In this document: in pieces, positions 7,847 through 16,884 of the stretch
How the letters are laid out: each line of letters begins with the position of its first letter
Position numbering within the stretch: position 1 is the first letter of the stretch
Source of the DNA: Planctomycetota bacterium
GTDB taxonomy: Bacteria; Planctomycetota; UBA1135
DNA: 64,000 nt
Direction of reading: 5' to 3'
NCBI GenBank assembly: GCA_008501825.1
Contig: QQUA01000006.1
Location: 186,001-250,000, forward strand
Position numbers and translations under genes: made by a program
The notes under the pieces: generated by a model
The model's input: only the letters and a program-made list of their open reading frames with translations
Told to the model about the DNA's origin: nothing
The model's database searches: none

Positions 7847-10341
7847 TGCAAATGAAATTCTAAGGTCTCCGGCATTTCTGCAGCTTGCTCCACGGCCGGC
7901 AAAGTCATCGATCCGATCATCTCTCCTTGCTTCCAGGCTTCAAAGCGCCCCGAGGATAGCGGCATAGCGAAAAACAAACGGGGCTGTTTGAAGGGAACCG
8001 AATTTTCGCCGATTTCGCTGAGCCATTCGCCGGGGTCGCCCGGTCGAACCGTTTTCGAGTAAAACTCGCTGCCGTCCTCCCCAAAGGCTTTAACCAGAAC
8101 TTCTTGGTCGATCGATTCAAACGGTTTCAAAATCAGATAGACCCCGCGAATTTCCGACCAATAAGGATAGGGAAGTTTAACTTCCAGCTCCTGGTCATCG
8201 AAACTTAAGTTCACGGAGCGCCTCTCCACCGGAAGATACGAACTTCCACTGATGGAAACTTCCACCGTGGTGGCGGGTAAGGGCAGCAAAGTCACGCTGC
8301 CGTCGGGGCCGGTATGAATTGGCGTGACTGATCCGCCGTTCGAAGATCGAAACATCAAACTTTTGTCGTTAGGCCCCACGGCCTGAACCTTGGCTCCGGG
8401 ATAAGGCTTTCCGGATACATCGAGAACTCGAAGGCGAAGCTGCCGGCTCGGAAACAAATTCAAATCCAGAACCAGCTCCCCTTCTTGCCACTCTTCTTTT
8501 TCGGTCTCGTTTGGAGCAAAGGATTTCGCCCGAGCGGCTAGGTAATAGCGCCCAGGCTCCAAGCCTCCGATTTCAAAAGAACCGTCTTCCCCGGTTTTGG
8601 CCGAACCCTTGCCCGAAGCACCTTCACCTCCGTATTCAAAGGTCCGCACCTGCATGGCCGTTACCGTTGCGCCGGGAATCGGATTCCCATTGTTTTGGTT
8701 CAGCACTCGCCCTCGAACCGTAACCGTTGCCCGGGCGTGCCTTCCTAAAGTCAGGACCAGGTTTTCAGTACCCGATCTCGCATTCAAGGAAGCGCCCTCG
8801 TCGCGATCTCGCGGTAGAGTCTCGATAAGAAACTCACCGGCGTACAGGTCCTTGAAACGGAATCCTCCCTCCTCATCACTGACGGTTCGGTTCAATTGGA
8901 AGTGGCTTTCCCAGGACGGGGTGGGAATCCAATTCAGAGGAAGTTTTCGATCTCCCTGGATTTGCAACTGCACCCCGGAAACAGGAGTCCCATCCTCTTT
9001 TTGCACTTTTCCGGCTAAAGCCAATCCGGGCTCCAAGACAAGGTCCAGTTTCCCGGATTGCTGCAATGGCGTTTGTTCAACCAGGACCGCGTATCCCGGA
9101 ACGTGAGTGGCCAAGATAAGGTCCTCGCTCTCCTCCAAGCCGGCGAAGAAGAACCTGCCCTGGCCGTCGGTTTTGGTTTTTTGGTCGTTCAAGTTTTCGA
9201 TGTCCGCGCCGGCGATCGGATTGCCAAAGGGATCCAATAATCGACCGTGGAAGCTTGCCCCAGCCTTCAAGTGAATGGTGATTTCCTTTTCTTCCGATGC
9301 GAGGAGTCCCTCCCAATCGGACAAATCTTTCGCCGAGGCTCCGACTCGCCAGGTCTCGGCTCCAATAGGAAATAACTCGAATCGTCCCGAGGAATCGGAA
9401 ACCGCTTCCACCCGAAGCTCTCCGGAGAAAAAACTGCCCTCCACCGGTCCGGGGTGACGGCGCCGCCAGACGTGATCGGGAGTTGCATGGATTCGAGCTC
9501 CGGCGACGGCCCGCCCCATTTCGTCTACAACTTTTCCTTTCACCTTCTTCGCTCGAACCGCCCGCAATTCGAATCCCTTGGCCGGCTTGCCATTCGGCAA
9601 CTTGCCATACAACCAAAGCGTAGAAACTATCTCCTGGTTATACGCCGCCAGGGAAAAAGAGCCGGAAAGACCGTAAATTTGAAACTCCCCCAAAGCATTG
9701 GTAGTTACAGTAAAGTGGGGAAGTTCCGGCTGGATTTTCCCCTTTTTGAAGTTCAATGAATGCAAAACGGTGTTCCAGCCATGCAAGGGAACTCCGGCCA
9801 AAGCCTTGCCTTGTTCATCCAGCAACCGGCCGTGCAGGCTAAAGCCGGGTTCCAGTTGGACCGTGATTTGATGAACCGGTTCAGTTAAGGGCGTGGCCAC
9901 TTTGCGAACCGCCGCAGCCCACCTTTCTTGACCGCCAACTTGGATTTCCAACGGCTCCTGGGCCGGAGAATTCTTCAGGGAGAAATGGCAGCGACCGCCG
10001 GAGTCCGTGATTCGAAGTCCCAGTAAATTCCGAAATTGTGGCTTACCTTCTTTGAGGCGATAGACCATAACCTTGGTTTTAGCCACCGCCTCCCCAGTCG
10101 ATCCCTGCACCAAGATATCGAACCTGATCTCAGCCGCTTCGGCCGGTTGCAAGTTCTCCCGCTCCCCATTTTCAGCCTCCTCGGCCACCTCCTCCCCATG
10201 TTGGACTTGAGATGTCGTCCCGTCGCGATTCTCCTGTCCCTCGCGGTCGAGATTTTCCCGATCCGGTCCCAGCCGCAGCAACAACACCATGGCTACGGCA
10301 AGGAGAAGAATCAAAGCAAAAAGGACAGGTTTGGTGCGCAT
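7843..10341 (-). CDS. membrane-anchored protein with seven carboxypeptidase-regulatory-like repeats
   Basis: An 832-residue protein with an N-terminal signal-anchor (about residues 5-24), a charged Glu-rich linker to residue 65, and then about seven beta-sandwich repeats of the CarboxypepD_reg/Ig-like type. Each repeat follows the pattern VxGRVLDxxGxPIxGAxV, then xTDxxGxFxxxGLxxG; examples are FHGRLLDPFGNPIAGADI, VRGRVLNQNNGNPIPGATV and LAGKVQKEDGTPVSGV. No enzymatic domain is attached, so this is a structural or adhesive surface protein. A non-repeat beta domain closes the chain. It is the first gene of a two-gene unit with the hydrolase (ATGA overlap at 7843-7846), which suggests that the hydrolase acts where this protein is displayed. 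Confidence 0.83.
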   Translation of the reverse strand: MRTKPVLFALILLLAVAMVLLLRLGPDRENLDREGQENRDGTTSQVQHGEEVAEEAENGERENLQPAEAAEIRFDILVQGSTGEAVAKTKVMVYRLKEGKPQFRNLLGLRITDSGGRCHFSLKNSPAQEPLEIQVGGQERWAAAVRKVATPLTEPVHQITVQLEPGFSLHGRLLDEQGKALAGVPLHGWNTVLHSLNFKKGKIQPELPHFTVTTNALGEFQIYGLSGSFSLAAYNQEIVSTLWLYGKLPNGKPAKGFELRAVRAKKVKGKVVDEMGRAVAGARIHATPDHVWRRRHPGPVEGSFFSGELRVEAVSDSSGRFELFPIGAETWRVGASAKDLSDWEGLLASEEKEITIHLKAGASFHGRLLDPFGNPIAGADIENLNDQKTKTDGQGRFFFAGLEESEDLILATHVPGYAVLVEQTPLQQSGKLDLVLEPGLALAGKVQKEDGTPVSGVQLQIQGDRKLPLNWIPTPSWESHFQLNRTVSDEEGGFRFKDLYAGEFLIETLPRDRDEGASLNARSGTENLVLTLGRHARATVTVRGRVLNQNNGNPIPGATVTAMQVRTFEYGGEGASGKGSAKTGEDGSFEIGGLEPGRYYLAARAKSFAPNETEKEEWQEGELVLDLNLFPSRQLRLRVLDVSGKPYPGAKVQAVGPNDKSLMFRSSNGGSVTPIHTGPDGSVTLLPLPATTVEVSISGSSYLPVERRSVNLSFDDQELEVKLPYPYWSEIRGVYLILKPFESIDQEVLVKAFGEDGSEFYSKTVRPGDPGEWLSEIGENSVPFKQPRLFFAMPLSSGRFEAWKQGEMIGSMTLPAVEQAAEMPETLEFHLQ

Positions 10342-10488
10342 GAGTGGATGGTGCGTGAACTCAATCTAATTGCCGGACTCTAGTCCTGGTAAGGAAATCG
10401 CTTCAATCCGGCGAGAGGTTCAGGAAATCCTTCATCCACAACCCTGCCCAAAGAAGAACTGGGTTTCCTAGGTGTACCTTTTGCTGGC

Positions 10489-12195
10489 TCAGGGAAGGAT
10501 TGTCAGCGGCTGGGCCACCGAACTCAAGCGAGGAAGCCCTTTGCCGGCATCCAGGGTGATGGCCACCCCGTAGAAGGTTTTGCCCACGTGCGGAACCAAT
10601 GCAGCATGATGATGGAATCGGGCCAACCCCGTGGCATCTGAGTTCAGCCGACCTGTACCATCCTGAAGATTGGGAGGAGTCCAACCTGCCAACAGACTTT
10701 GAAAAAATGGGTCCGGAGTTAAAGGCACAAAAACTCCGCCAAGATTGGTCGGCCCGGTTCCGGCTGCAGAAAAAAGAATGGTAAATGGCTGGCCTGCTTC
10801 TGAAAGCGGGAACTTCATCCTGATCTCAAGCGAAGAATTCGAACTCAGAGAAAACAGATGAGATTCCAACCGCATATAGGGCAAATAGCTGTAAGTAAAA
10901 ACTGCGCCAAGAGACGTGGGGTCACCTTCTCTAGGGCCACCGACCATCCAATCGGCCAGTCCATCTCCGTTCACATCCTTCCCCCCAGCAAGGGAATCAC
11001 CATAGCCGCCATGCTGAGTTTTTCCGCGAATCTTGGTCATCCGCTGCCAGGTCCTCGATGTCAACAAATAAACCGCCCCTACATCTCGAGTTCCGGGAAC
11101 GTTGCTTTTAGAGGCTCCAATCAAAATTTCTGGAAACCCATCATCATCCACGTCCCCGGCGCCGGCTAAAGCTGACCCAAAGTGCTGGTTTTCCTCCTCA
11201 CCGGTGAACACTTGCAACAAGCTGCCGTCTTTTCCTGAGTACAGATAAACTTTCCCGGCCAGGGTCAATCCATTGGCATCGGCCTCAGGTGCGCTTATCA
11301 GGAAATCGGCGAATTGATCTTGGTTCAGATCGTCCACAAGGGCCAAAGCTTTGCCAAATTCGTCGCCAGCTTCTTCTCCAGAAATTTCATACAACGTCGC
11401 GCCATTCGCCCCAGAATACACCCAGGCTGTCCCAGCAGATGTCAAGCCGGAAGGGTCATCCTGATAAGCGCTCACCAAATAGTCCGGAGTTCCATCGCCA
11501 TTGACGTCTTTTCCGCCATCTACGGCAGCGCCAAAGCGGCTTAAATTTGAATTGCCGAAGTGTTCAAACAACCGGGAGCCATCTGAACCTGAAATAACGA
11601 AAGCTCCTCCGACGTCATGAATCCCACCAGAATCCGTCAACAAGGCACCAATCACAAGATCTCCGAATCCATCGCCGTTCACGTCGCCTAACTCCGAAAC
11701 CGAATAGCCCAATTGCTCATTACCCTGGTTCCCCGAAATTTCCAGAATGGGGTTCCCGCTATAACCGGAAACCAAATAGGCCCGCCCTTGGTCCCAAAAG
11801 GCTCCGGGAGCTCCCAAGATTAAATCGGGAACTCCATCGCCGTTGATGTCTCCTGCGGCATCGACAGCAAACCCGAGTCTGTCATGAGCATCGAAGCCGA
11901 TCCACCGGTACAACTGGGAACCAGTGCGTCCTGAATAAACGTAGACGGTCCCGGCTCCAGGATTTCCTCCCCCCCTGGCCCCCGGGGTTCCAATGACGAG
12001 ATCGCAAAAACCGTCTTGATTCAAATCTCCGCCTAAAGCCACGGAGTGGCCGAAGTCCGAAAAGTCTCCCGGTCCGTCATGGCGATACAAAAATGCCCAG
12101 TTTCCTCCCAGCTCCTGCCCAACAAGCAGCCCATGCAGACATAGGAACATGATTAAACCGAACCAAACTCTAAAGGGACTGTGCATGATTCTCAT
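10489..12195 (-). CDS. secreted FG-GAP seven-bladed beta-propeller protein with shared C-terminal module
   Basis: From the ATG at 12195 (or 12186, three codons later) the product is 569 residues, starting with the signal peptide MRIMHSPFRVWFGLIMFL. The longer in-frame extension upstream to 12375 lacks signal-peptide character. Seven integrin-alpha-like FG-GAP repeats follow, each with a calcium loop: DLNQDGFCD, DINGDGVPD, DVNGDGFGD, DVNGDGTPD, DLNQDQFAD, DVDDDGFPE and DVNGDGLAD, giving one loop per blade. The last 125 residues (10492 to about 10863) form a separate module containing SAAGTGPTNLGG and VPLTPDPFFQSLLAG, also present in the two tandem propellers at 13-17 kb. It is transcribed alone, divergent from the lipoprotein gene. 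Likely extracellular, Ca-stabilised, binding or structural. Confidence 0.87.
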   Translation of the reverse strand: MRIMHSPFRVWFGLIMFLCLHGLLVGQELGGNWAFLYRHDGPGDFSDFGHSVALGGDLNQDGFCDLVIGTPGARGGGNPGAGTVYVYSGRTGSQLYRWIGFDAHDRLGFAVDAAGDINGDGVPDLILGAPGAFWDQGRAYLVSGYSGNPILEISGNQGNEQLGYSVSELGDVNGDGFGDLVIGALLTDSGGIHDVGGAFVISGSDGSRLFEHFGNSNLSRFGAAVDGGKDVNGDGTPDYLVSAYQDDPSGLTSAGTAWVYSGANGATLYEISGEEAGDEFGKALALVDDLNQDQFADFLISAPEADANGLTLAGKVYLYSGKDGSLLQVFTGEEENQHFGSALAGAGDVDDDGFPEILIGASKSNVPGTRDVGAVYLLTSRTWQRMTKIRGKTQHGGYGDSLAGGKDVNGDGLADWMVGGPREGDPTSLGAVFTYSYLPYMRLESHLFSLSSNSSLEIRMKFPLSEAGQPFTILFSAAGTGPTNLGGVFVPLTPDPFFQSLLAGWTPPNLQDGTGRLNSDATGLARFHHHAALVPHVGKTFYGVAITLDAGKGLPRLSSVAQPLTILP

Positions 12196-12411
12196 GGGGG
12201 CGCTATCCAAATTTTGAACTGGTGTTGTTGAAGGAGCGAAACCGCTCACTTGACTTTGAGGCCACAACTCAAGTCTAAACGGAAAGACGTTCCGACCAAA
12301 CTGTGGAACCTCCAACGAAGCTCGGCAGGACGTCGGTTCAGAATGCAAGGGAAAAACTTTTCCCTGGTGAAGCACAAAAAGATTGAAATGAACCAGCAGC
12401 TGATTTCCTGA

Positions 12412-12421
12412 TGTAGATAAT
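12412..12421 (+). promoter_or_regulatory. possible -10 element upstream of the lipoprotein gene
   Basis: The sequence TGTAGATAAT contains GATAAT (12416-12421, five of six matches to the sigma-70 -10 box) with a TG two bases before it. No -35 box is visible at the right distance. It lies about 50 bases upstream of the start at 12474, in the 278-base divergent intergenic region. Low-confidence call. Confidence 0.28.
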
Positions 12422-12473
12422 GCGCAGGCAGCCAGTTCGCATCCTGCCCACCCTCTACACCTAGGAGATGAAG

Positions 12474-13091
12474 ATGAAACATACCTTCCTTACGGTTTTG
12501 GGGATTTTGGCTCTGCTTTTAGGAAGTTGCATACCCTCCCTCAATCCCCTTTACCAAACGCCGGAAAAAGACACCCGGCTGGTGCCGGAACTGTTGGGCG
12601 CTTGGGAAATGCTCGACGACCAAGGCAAAGTGCTGGCCAAGATCGATATGAGCAAGGGCAAAAACGGCAGCCACAAAATGATGGTGACCGAAGGGGAATG
12701 GGTTTCCGAATATGAAGCCTACGTCGTTCCCATCGAAGGGCATTTGTTCCTGGACACTCATTTGGTGGAAGCTCCCAAGCAACTCAGGGAGAGCATGTTC
12801 CTGTTTCACGTCATCCCCGCCCACATGTTCTGGCATTTAGAGCAAGATGAGGGTCAATGGTCGCTGAACTGCTGGATTGGGATGAACGCGGTGGAAGACA
12901 TGGGGAAAAGGCCTAAGCCGCTGAAAATGCAGACGCTTAGCCCCAACAATCCGATGCACGCCTGCGTCTCCTCCAGCTCTGATTTGAAAAAATTCTTCCG
13001 CAAGGCGATCACGGATTCCAGCCCCGAATACCCGTTGTTCAAAGCCGACGTAAAGATCTTCTTGCGCCGGCCCAAGACGGCTGAGGGTTAA
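12474..13091 (+). CDS. small lipoprotein, unknown function
   Basis: A 205-residue lipoprotein. Two in-frame ATGs lie close together at 12468 and 12474. The strong AGGAG (12463-12467) abuts the first and is spaced six bases from the second, so 12474 is the better start. The signal peptide MKHTFLTVLGILALLLGSC ends in a good lipobox (LGSC). The mature part begins IPSLNPLYQT, a pattern common in lipoproteins that precede a beta-rich domain, and contains WEMLDDQGKVLAKID and MFWHLEQDEGQWSLNCWIG. I recognise no enzyme motif. It is followed by a hairpin at 13130-13164 and is probably monocistronic. Location: membrane-anchored, periplasmic side. Confidence 0.82.
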   Translation: MKHTFLTVLGILALLLGSCIPSLNPLYQTPEKDTRLVPELLGAWEMLDDQGKVLAKIDMSKGKNGSHKMMVTEGEWVSEYEAYVVPIEGHLFLDTHLVEAPKQLRESMFLFHVIPAHMFWHLEQDEGQWSLNCWIGMNAVEDMGKRPKPLKMQTLSPNNPMHACVSSSSDLKKFFRKAITDSSPEYPLFKADVKIFLRRPKTAEG

Positions 13092-13129
13092 TCCAAGCCA
13101 AATTCAACAGGCGCCTCGGCCTGTTTCGG

Positions 13130-13164
13130 TCTCCTAAGCCCCTCATTTCAAGGAGCTTAGGAGA
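13130..13164 (+). terminator. hairpin downstream of the lipoprotein gene
   Basis: A perfect 10-base stem (TCTCCTAAGC at 13130-13139 pairing with GCTTAGGAGA at 13155-13164) encloses a 15-base loop. It starts 38 bases after the lipoprotein stop codon. A run of T (13180-13186) follows, but 15 bases downstream of the stem, so this is a plausible rather than classic intrinsic terminator. Confidence 0.5.
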
Positions 13165-13334
13165 ACCTTTTGAAAGCGATTTTTTTATTGACAGGAAGGC
13201 GGGAACCCGATCGTGGAATAAACTGTCCTATATAGGCCTCTGCGGGACTCATTCTCCATGCCGGCGTTCCCCTTCTACGTCCGGCCCCGCAGACCTACCT
13301 CCAAAACCCAAACATTCTTCCCCTTCCTGATCCC

Positions 13335-15062
13335 ATGCACTTGTCATCAAGCATGTTACGGGTGTCCCTGGCCGGGACCCTTGGGGTCCTTTTGTGCTCC
13401 GGCCTCGGAGCGCAGATCGTGGGTGGCGACTGGATTGATTTCCATCAAGTCAACTCCCTCGAAACGGACTCCCGGTTCGGCTTTGCCGTCGCCGGCATCG
13501 GCGACATCAACGGGGACGGCTTCGCCGATTACCTGGTGGGAGCGCCGGAGGCGGATCCCAACGGCAAAACCAACGCTGGTTCGGCTTTCGTTTACTCCGG
13601 CTTCGACAACAGCGAACTTTGCCGAGTGGACGGTGCCAATCCGAAAAGCAAACTCGGCTATAGCGTGGCCGGTCTCGACGACGTGGACGGCGACGGATAT
13701 GCCGATTTCGCTATCGGCGCTCCCTTCGCCGATCCTGCCGGGGTCAGCAACGCCGGCCAAGTGTTGGTGATCAGCGGCCAAAGCTGCACCTTGCTTTACA
13801 AAATTCCCTTTGACGAACCGGAATCCAACTTCGGCTTTTCCATTGACGGAATGCCTGACGTGGACGGCGACGGCTTCGGGGATTTAGTGGTCGGCGCACC
13901 CCTGACTGAACCTGGCGGTAGGGTCGCCGCCGGCTCCGCCCTGGTTTATTCCGGCGTAAACGGCAGCCTGATTCACCGGGTGGACAGCATCGTGGCCAAC
14001 TGGTGGTTCGGCAGTGCGGTTTCCAACGCCGGAGATACCAACGGCGACGGCGTCGCCGATTTCATCGTCGGAGCGACCTTTGCCGACGTCATCAACGGCC
14101 ATGACAACGCTGGTGCCGCCCTCATCTTCTCCGGCGCCGACGCCAGCAAGTTGTTGAGCATTCCCGGCCAAAACCCCACCGACATGCTGGGTAACGCCGT
14201 GGATTGCGTCGGTGATTTAAACGGCAACGGTTTCGACGACGTCATCGTCGGCATTTACCTGGCCGAGCCGAATGGCCGCACCGGGGCCGGCGGCGCCTAC
14301 GTGGTCGACGGCCAAAGCGGCGCCTTGTTGTTCCGCGTGATCGGAGAAACGAAATGGGAGAAATTGGGCTGGTCGGTTGCCGGTGTCGGTGACGTCAACG
14401 GCGATGGCATTCCCGATTTCGCTGCCGGCGCACCGACGGCCGATTTGAACGGCAACGTCCACGCCGGCAAGGCTTACCTCTACTCCGGCGCCAACGGCAA
14501 ATTGCTGCACCGCTTTGAAGGTGAAGGTCAGGAATTCCGCCTCGGCCAGGCGGTCGCCGGCTTGGACGATTTGGATGGCGACGGCTGTGCCGAATTCCTG
14601 GTCTCCGCCCACCGCGCCGATTACGCCGGTGCCGGAGAGTCCGGAACGGTTTGGGTGAAGCAGCACTTGCGCTACCTGTACACCGACGTGAGCAGCGTTT
14701 CTTCCGGTGCCGGCGGCACGGTCAACTTCCACGTCGATTTCACCGCCGCGGAAGCCGGCCTCGACTACACCCTGCTTTGCTCCGCGGCAGGCACCGGCCC
14801 GACCTGGCTCTATGGCATTCAAGTGCCCTTGAGCCCCGATCCCTTGTACCACCAGCTCCTCAACGGCAACCCGCCAAGCGGTTTGACCGGTTGCTACGGA
14901 ACTCTGGACTCCATGGGCAAAGGTCTTGCCACCTTGGTGAATCCCCCTGGCGGCATGTGGAAGTTCATCGGCCGGGAGATCTACGCCTCGGCTTTGGCTC
15001 ATCCCAGCGGCGGCGCCCCGATCAAGTGTTCGGTGGCGGTTTCGGTCCTGGTCGAACCCTAA
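13335..15062 (+). CDS. secreted FG-GAP seven-bladed beta-propeller protein, tandem copy 1
   Basis: A 575-residue exported protein. The signal peptide is at residues 1-25 (MLRVSLAGTLGVLLCSGLGA core; the ATG at 13353 is an alternative start). Seven FG-GAP repeats carry the calcium loops DINGDGFAD, DVDGDGYAD, DVDGDGFGD, DTNGDGVAD, DLNGNGFDD, DVNGDGIPD and DLDGDGCAE, with VGAPxADPxG between them. The final 128 residues (about 14673-15059) are the shared C-terminal module, with SAAGTGPTWLYG, VPLSPDPLYHQLLNG and PPGGMWKFIGREIY. Its neighbour 15146-16855 is a paralogue on the same strand, separated by a strong hairpin. No catalytic motif is visible, so an adhesive or structural extracellular role is inferred. 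Confidence 0.88.
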   Translation: MHLSSSMLRVSLAGTLGVLLCSGLGAQIVGGDWIDFHQVNSLETDSRFGFAVAGIGDINGDGFADYLVGAPEADPNGKTNAGSAFVYSGFDNSELCRVDGANPKSKLGYSVAGLDDVDGDGYADFAIGAPFADPAGVSNAGQVLVISGQSCTLLYKIPFDEPESNFGFSIDGMPDVDGDGFGDLVVGAPLTEPGGRVAAGSALVYSGVNGSLIHRVDSIVANWWFGSAVSNAGDTNGDGVADFIVGATFADVINGHDNAGAALIFSGADASKLLSIPGQNPTDMLGNAVDCVGDLNGNGFDDVIVGIYLAEPNGRTGAGGAYVVDGQSGALLFRVIGETKWEKLGWSVAGVGDVNGDGIPDFAAGAPTADLNGNVHAGKAYLYSGANGKLLHRFEGEGQEFRLGQAVAGLDDLDGDGCAEFLVSAHRADYAGAGESGTVWVKQHLRYLYTDVSSVSSGAGGTVNFHVDFTAAEAGLDYTLLCSAAGTGPTWLYGIQVPLSPDPLYHQLLNGNPPSGLTGCYGTLDSMGKGLATLVNPPGGMWKFIGREIYASALAHPSGGAPIKCSVAVSVLVEP

Positions 15063-15095
15063 GCGATTCGGCGGAAAGACCACGGCGGCTAGGCT

Positions 15096-15121
15096 AGGGG
15101 GACCCCATTACGGGTCCCCCT
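15096..15121 (+). terminator. strong hairpin between the two tandem FG-GAP genes
   Basis: A perfect 10-base GC-rich stem (AGGGGGACCC at 15096-15105, GGGTCCCCCT at 15112-15121) with the loop CATTAC lies 34 bases after the stop of the first propeller gene. There is no T-tract, so it may terminate weakly, or stabilise the 3' end of one message while allowing differential expression of the pair. Confidence 0.55.
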
Positions 15122-15145
15122 GAGTCATTCTGAACCCAAGCCGTC

Positions 15146-16855
15146 ATGCAAACTCGTCCGATTCTGTTTGTTATCACCGCCGTTCTCGCCCTGCTTCTCA
15201 GCTCCGAATCCAAGCTCCTCTGCCAAAGTCCCGGAGGCGTATGGCAGCAATGGCAACGTTTCCAGGGACAAACTTCCGATCAAGGCTTAGGCAGCGCCTT
15301 GGCTTTTTCCGGGGACGTCAATGGGGACGGAGTGCCGGATGTAATCCTCGGCTCTCCGACCGCTTCTCCTGGGGGTTTGGTCCGGGCCGGAGTCGCCCAA
15401 GTTTTCTCCGGTGCAGATCAAAGCTTGCTTTGGACCGTCACTGGAGTAACGGCAAGCTCCTACTGCGGCGCCTCGGTGGCCGGAGCCGGTGACCTAAACC
15501 AAGATGGCTTTGACGACTTCATGGTCGGCGCCCCAAACGCCCAACCCAACGGCATTCTCGGGGCGGGTTCTGTCTTCGTCCTTTCCGGCTTCGACGGCAG
15601 CATGATTTTCAAACTGCAAGGGCAGGAAGCCGATGCCAATTTCGGCACCTCGGTGGCCGGCCCGGGTGACGTCGATGGTGACAGCATTCCCGACTTGGTG
15701 GTCGGAGCTCCCCTCGCTGACGGCGGCGGCACTTGGAATGCCGGGACGACCTTCGTTTTCTCGGGAGCCAACGGAGCTTTGATCCGGGAAATCCACGGCA
15801 CCGGTTTTGATTACCGCCAGGGAAGTCACGTTCGCGGTGCCGGAGACTGGAACGGCGACGGGTTGCCGGAAGTGTTGACCTCTTCTCCTTACGCCGATCC
15901 CAACGGAGTGGTGGACGCCGGAGCGGTGCACATCATCTCGGTAGTCAGCGCCGCCTTGATCGCCAAGTTTCAAGGAGATGAAAGCGGGGCATTGTTTGGC
16001 TACTCGGCCGAAGTGGTGGGAGATTTAAACGCCGAAGGCACTCCCGACGTCATCATTGGCGCCCCTTTTTCCAACCCTAACGGCCGCACAGCCGCAGGAA
16101 CCGCCGTGGTCCTTTCCGGTGCCACCGGCAAGATCATGATCAAGTACAACGGTGCAGCCAAATGGAATCGTTTGGGCTGGTCGGTAGCCGCCTTGAACGA
16201 CGTCAACGGCGACGACGTTCCCGACTTCGCCGCCGGAGCCCCCGCCGCCGACGGTTTGGGTTTGACCAACGCCGGTTTGTTGCGAGTTTATTCGGGCCGC
16301 ACCGGCGAATTGTTGCAACAGTTTCTCGGCTTGCACGACGATGCCCAATTCGGTTTGGCCTGCGCCGGCGGAGGAGATCTCGATCAAGACGGATTTCAAG
16401 ACTTGCTGGTCGGAGCTCCCGGCGAACAATCCAATGCCGGCGAAGCCACTACTTTGGCTTTTGACCCTTTCCTTTACGCTTCGCCCCGAACCCTTTCGTC
16501 CAGCGCAGGCGGCATCGTACAAATGTCGATGCAGTTTCCAGTCACCGAAGCCGGAGTGGAATACGCCATGCTGGCCTCGGCGGAGGGCACCGGCCCGACT
16601 ACTTTGCAAAACACATTGGTGCCCTTAACCAATGATGTTTTGTTCCGCCGCCTATTGGCCGGTAACTATCCGCCCCAAATCCAAAACGGAACCGGTGTCT
16701 TGGATGCCAGTGCCGCCGCCGTCGCAACTTTGACCAATCCCCCAGGAGGGATGTCGAAGTTCATTGACAGCAACATTTACGTGGCCGTCCTCACTCATGT
16801 CGGCGGCACCATCAGTCGCACTTCCGCTGCGGCGACCATTCACGTTACGCCTTGA
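15146..16855 (+). CDS. secreted FG-GAP seven-bladed beta-propeller protein, tandem copy 2
   Basis: A 569-residue paralogue of the preceding gene. The signal peptide is MQTRPILFVITAVLALLLSS. Seven calcium loops are visible: DVNGDGVPD, DLNQDGFDD, DVDGDSIPD, DWNGDGLPE, DLNAEGTPD, DVNGDDVPD and DLDQDGFQD; the second, third and fifth are slightly degenerate (Q, S or A-E at loop positions). The C-terminal module (about 16478-16852) has SAEGTGPTTLQN, VPLTNDVLFRRLLAG and PPGGMSKFIDSNIY, closely matching copy 1. It ends 29 bases from the convergent Rieske-ThDP gene. The pair probably arose by local duplication followed by divergence. Extracellular, function unknown. Confidence 0.88.
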   Translation: MQTRPILFVITAVLALLLSSESKLLCQSPGGVWQQWQRFQGQTSDQGLGSALAFSGDVNGDGVPDVILGSPTASPGGLVRAGVAQVFSGADQSLLWTVTGVTASSYCGASVAGAGDLNQDGFDDFMVGAPNAQPNGILGAGSVFVLSGFDGSMIFKLQGQEADANFGTSVAGPGDVDGDSIPDLVVGAPLADGGGTWNAGTTFVFSGANGALIREIHGTGFDYRQGSHVRGAGDWNGDGLPEVLTSSPYADPNGVVDAGAVHIISVVSAALIAKFQGDESGALFGYSAEVVGDLNAEGTPDVIIGAPFSNPNGRTAAGTAVVLSGATGKIMIKYNGAAKWNRLGWSVAALNDVNGDDVPDFAAGAPAADGLGLTNAGLLRVYSGRTGELLQQFLGLHDDAQFGLACAGGGDLDQDGFQDLLVGAPGEQSNAGEATTLAFDPFLYASPRTLSSSAGGIVQMSMQFPVTEAGVEYAMLASAEGTGPTTLQNTLVPLTNDVLFRRLLAGNYPPQIQNGTGVLDASAAAVATLTNPPGGMSKFIDSNIYVAVLTHVGGTISRTSAAATIHVTP

Positions 16856-16884
16856 GCGGCTTGGTATCGCCGGGCTTCCGGCCT

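Noticed and set aside
13188..13216. TTGACA upstream of the first tandem FG-GAP gene
   Set aside because: Perfect -35 hexamer, but no -10 box at 16-18 bases (TCGTGG at 17), so it is not a convincing promoter.
16869..16882. Short hairpin GCCGG/CCGGC between the convergent FG-GAP and Rieske-ThDP genes
   Set aside because: Only a 5-base stem with a 4-base loop, at chance level in GC-rich DNA.
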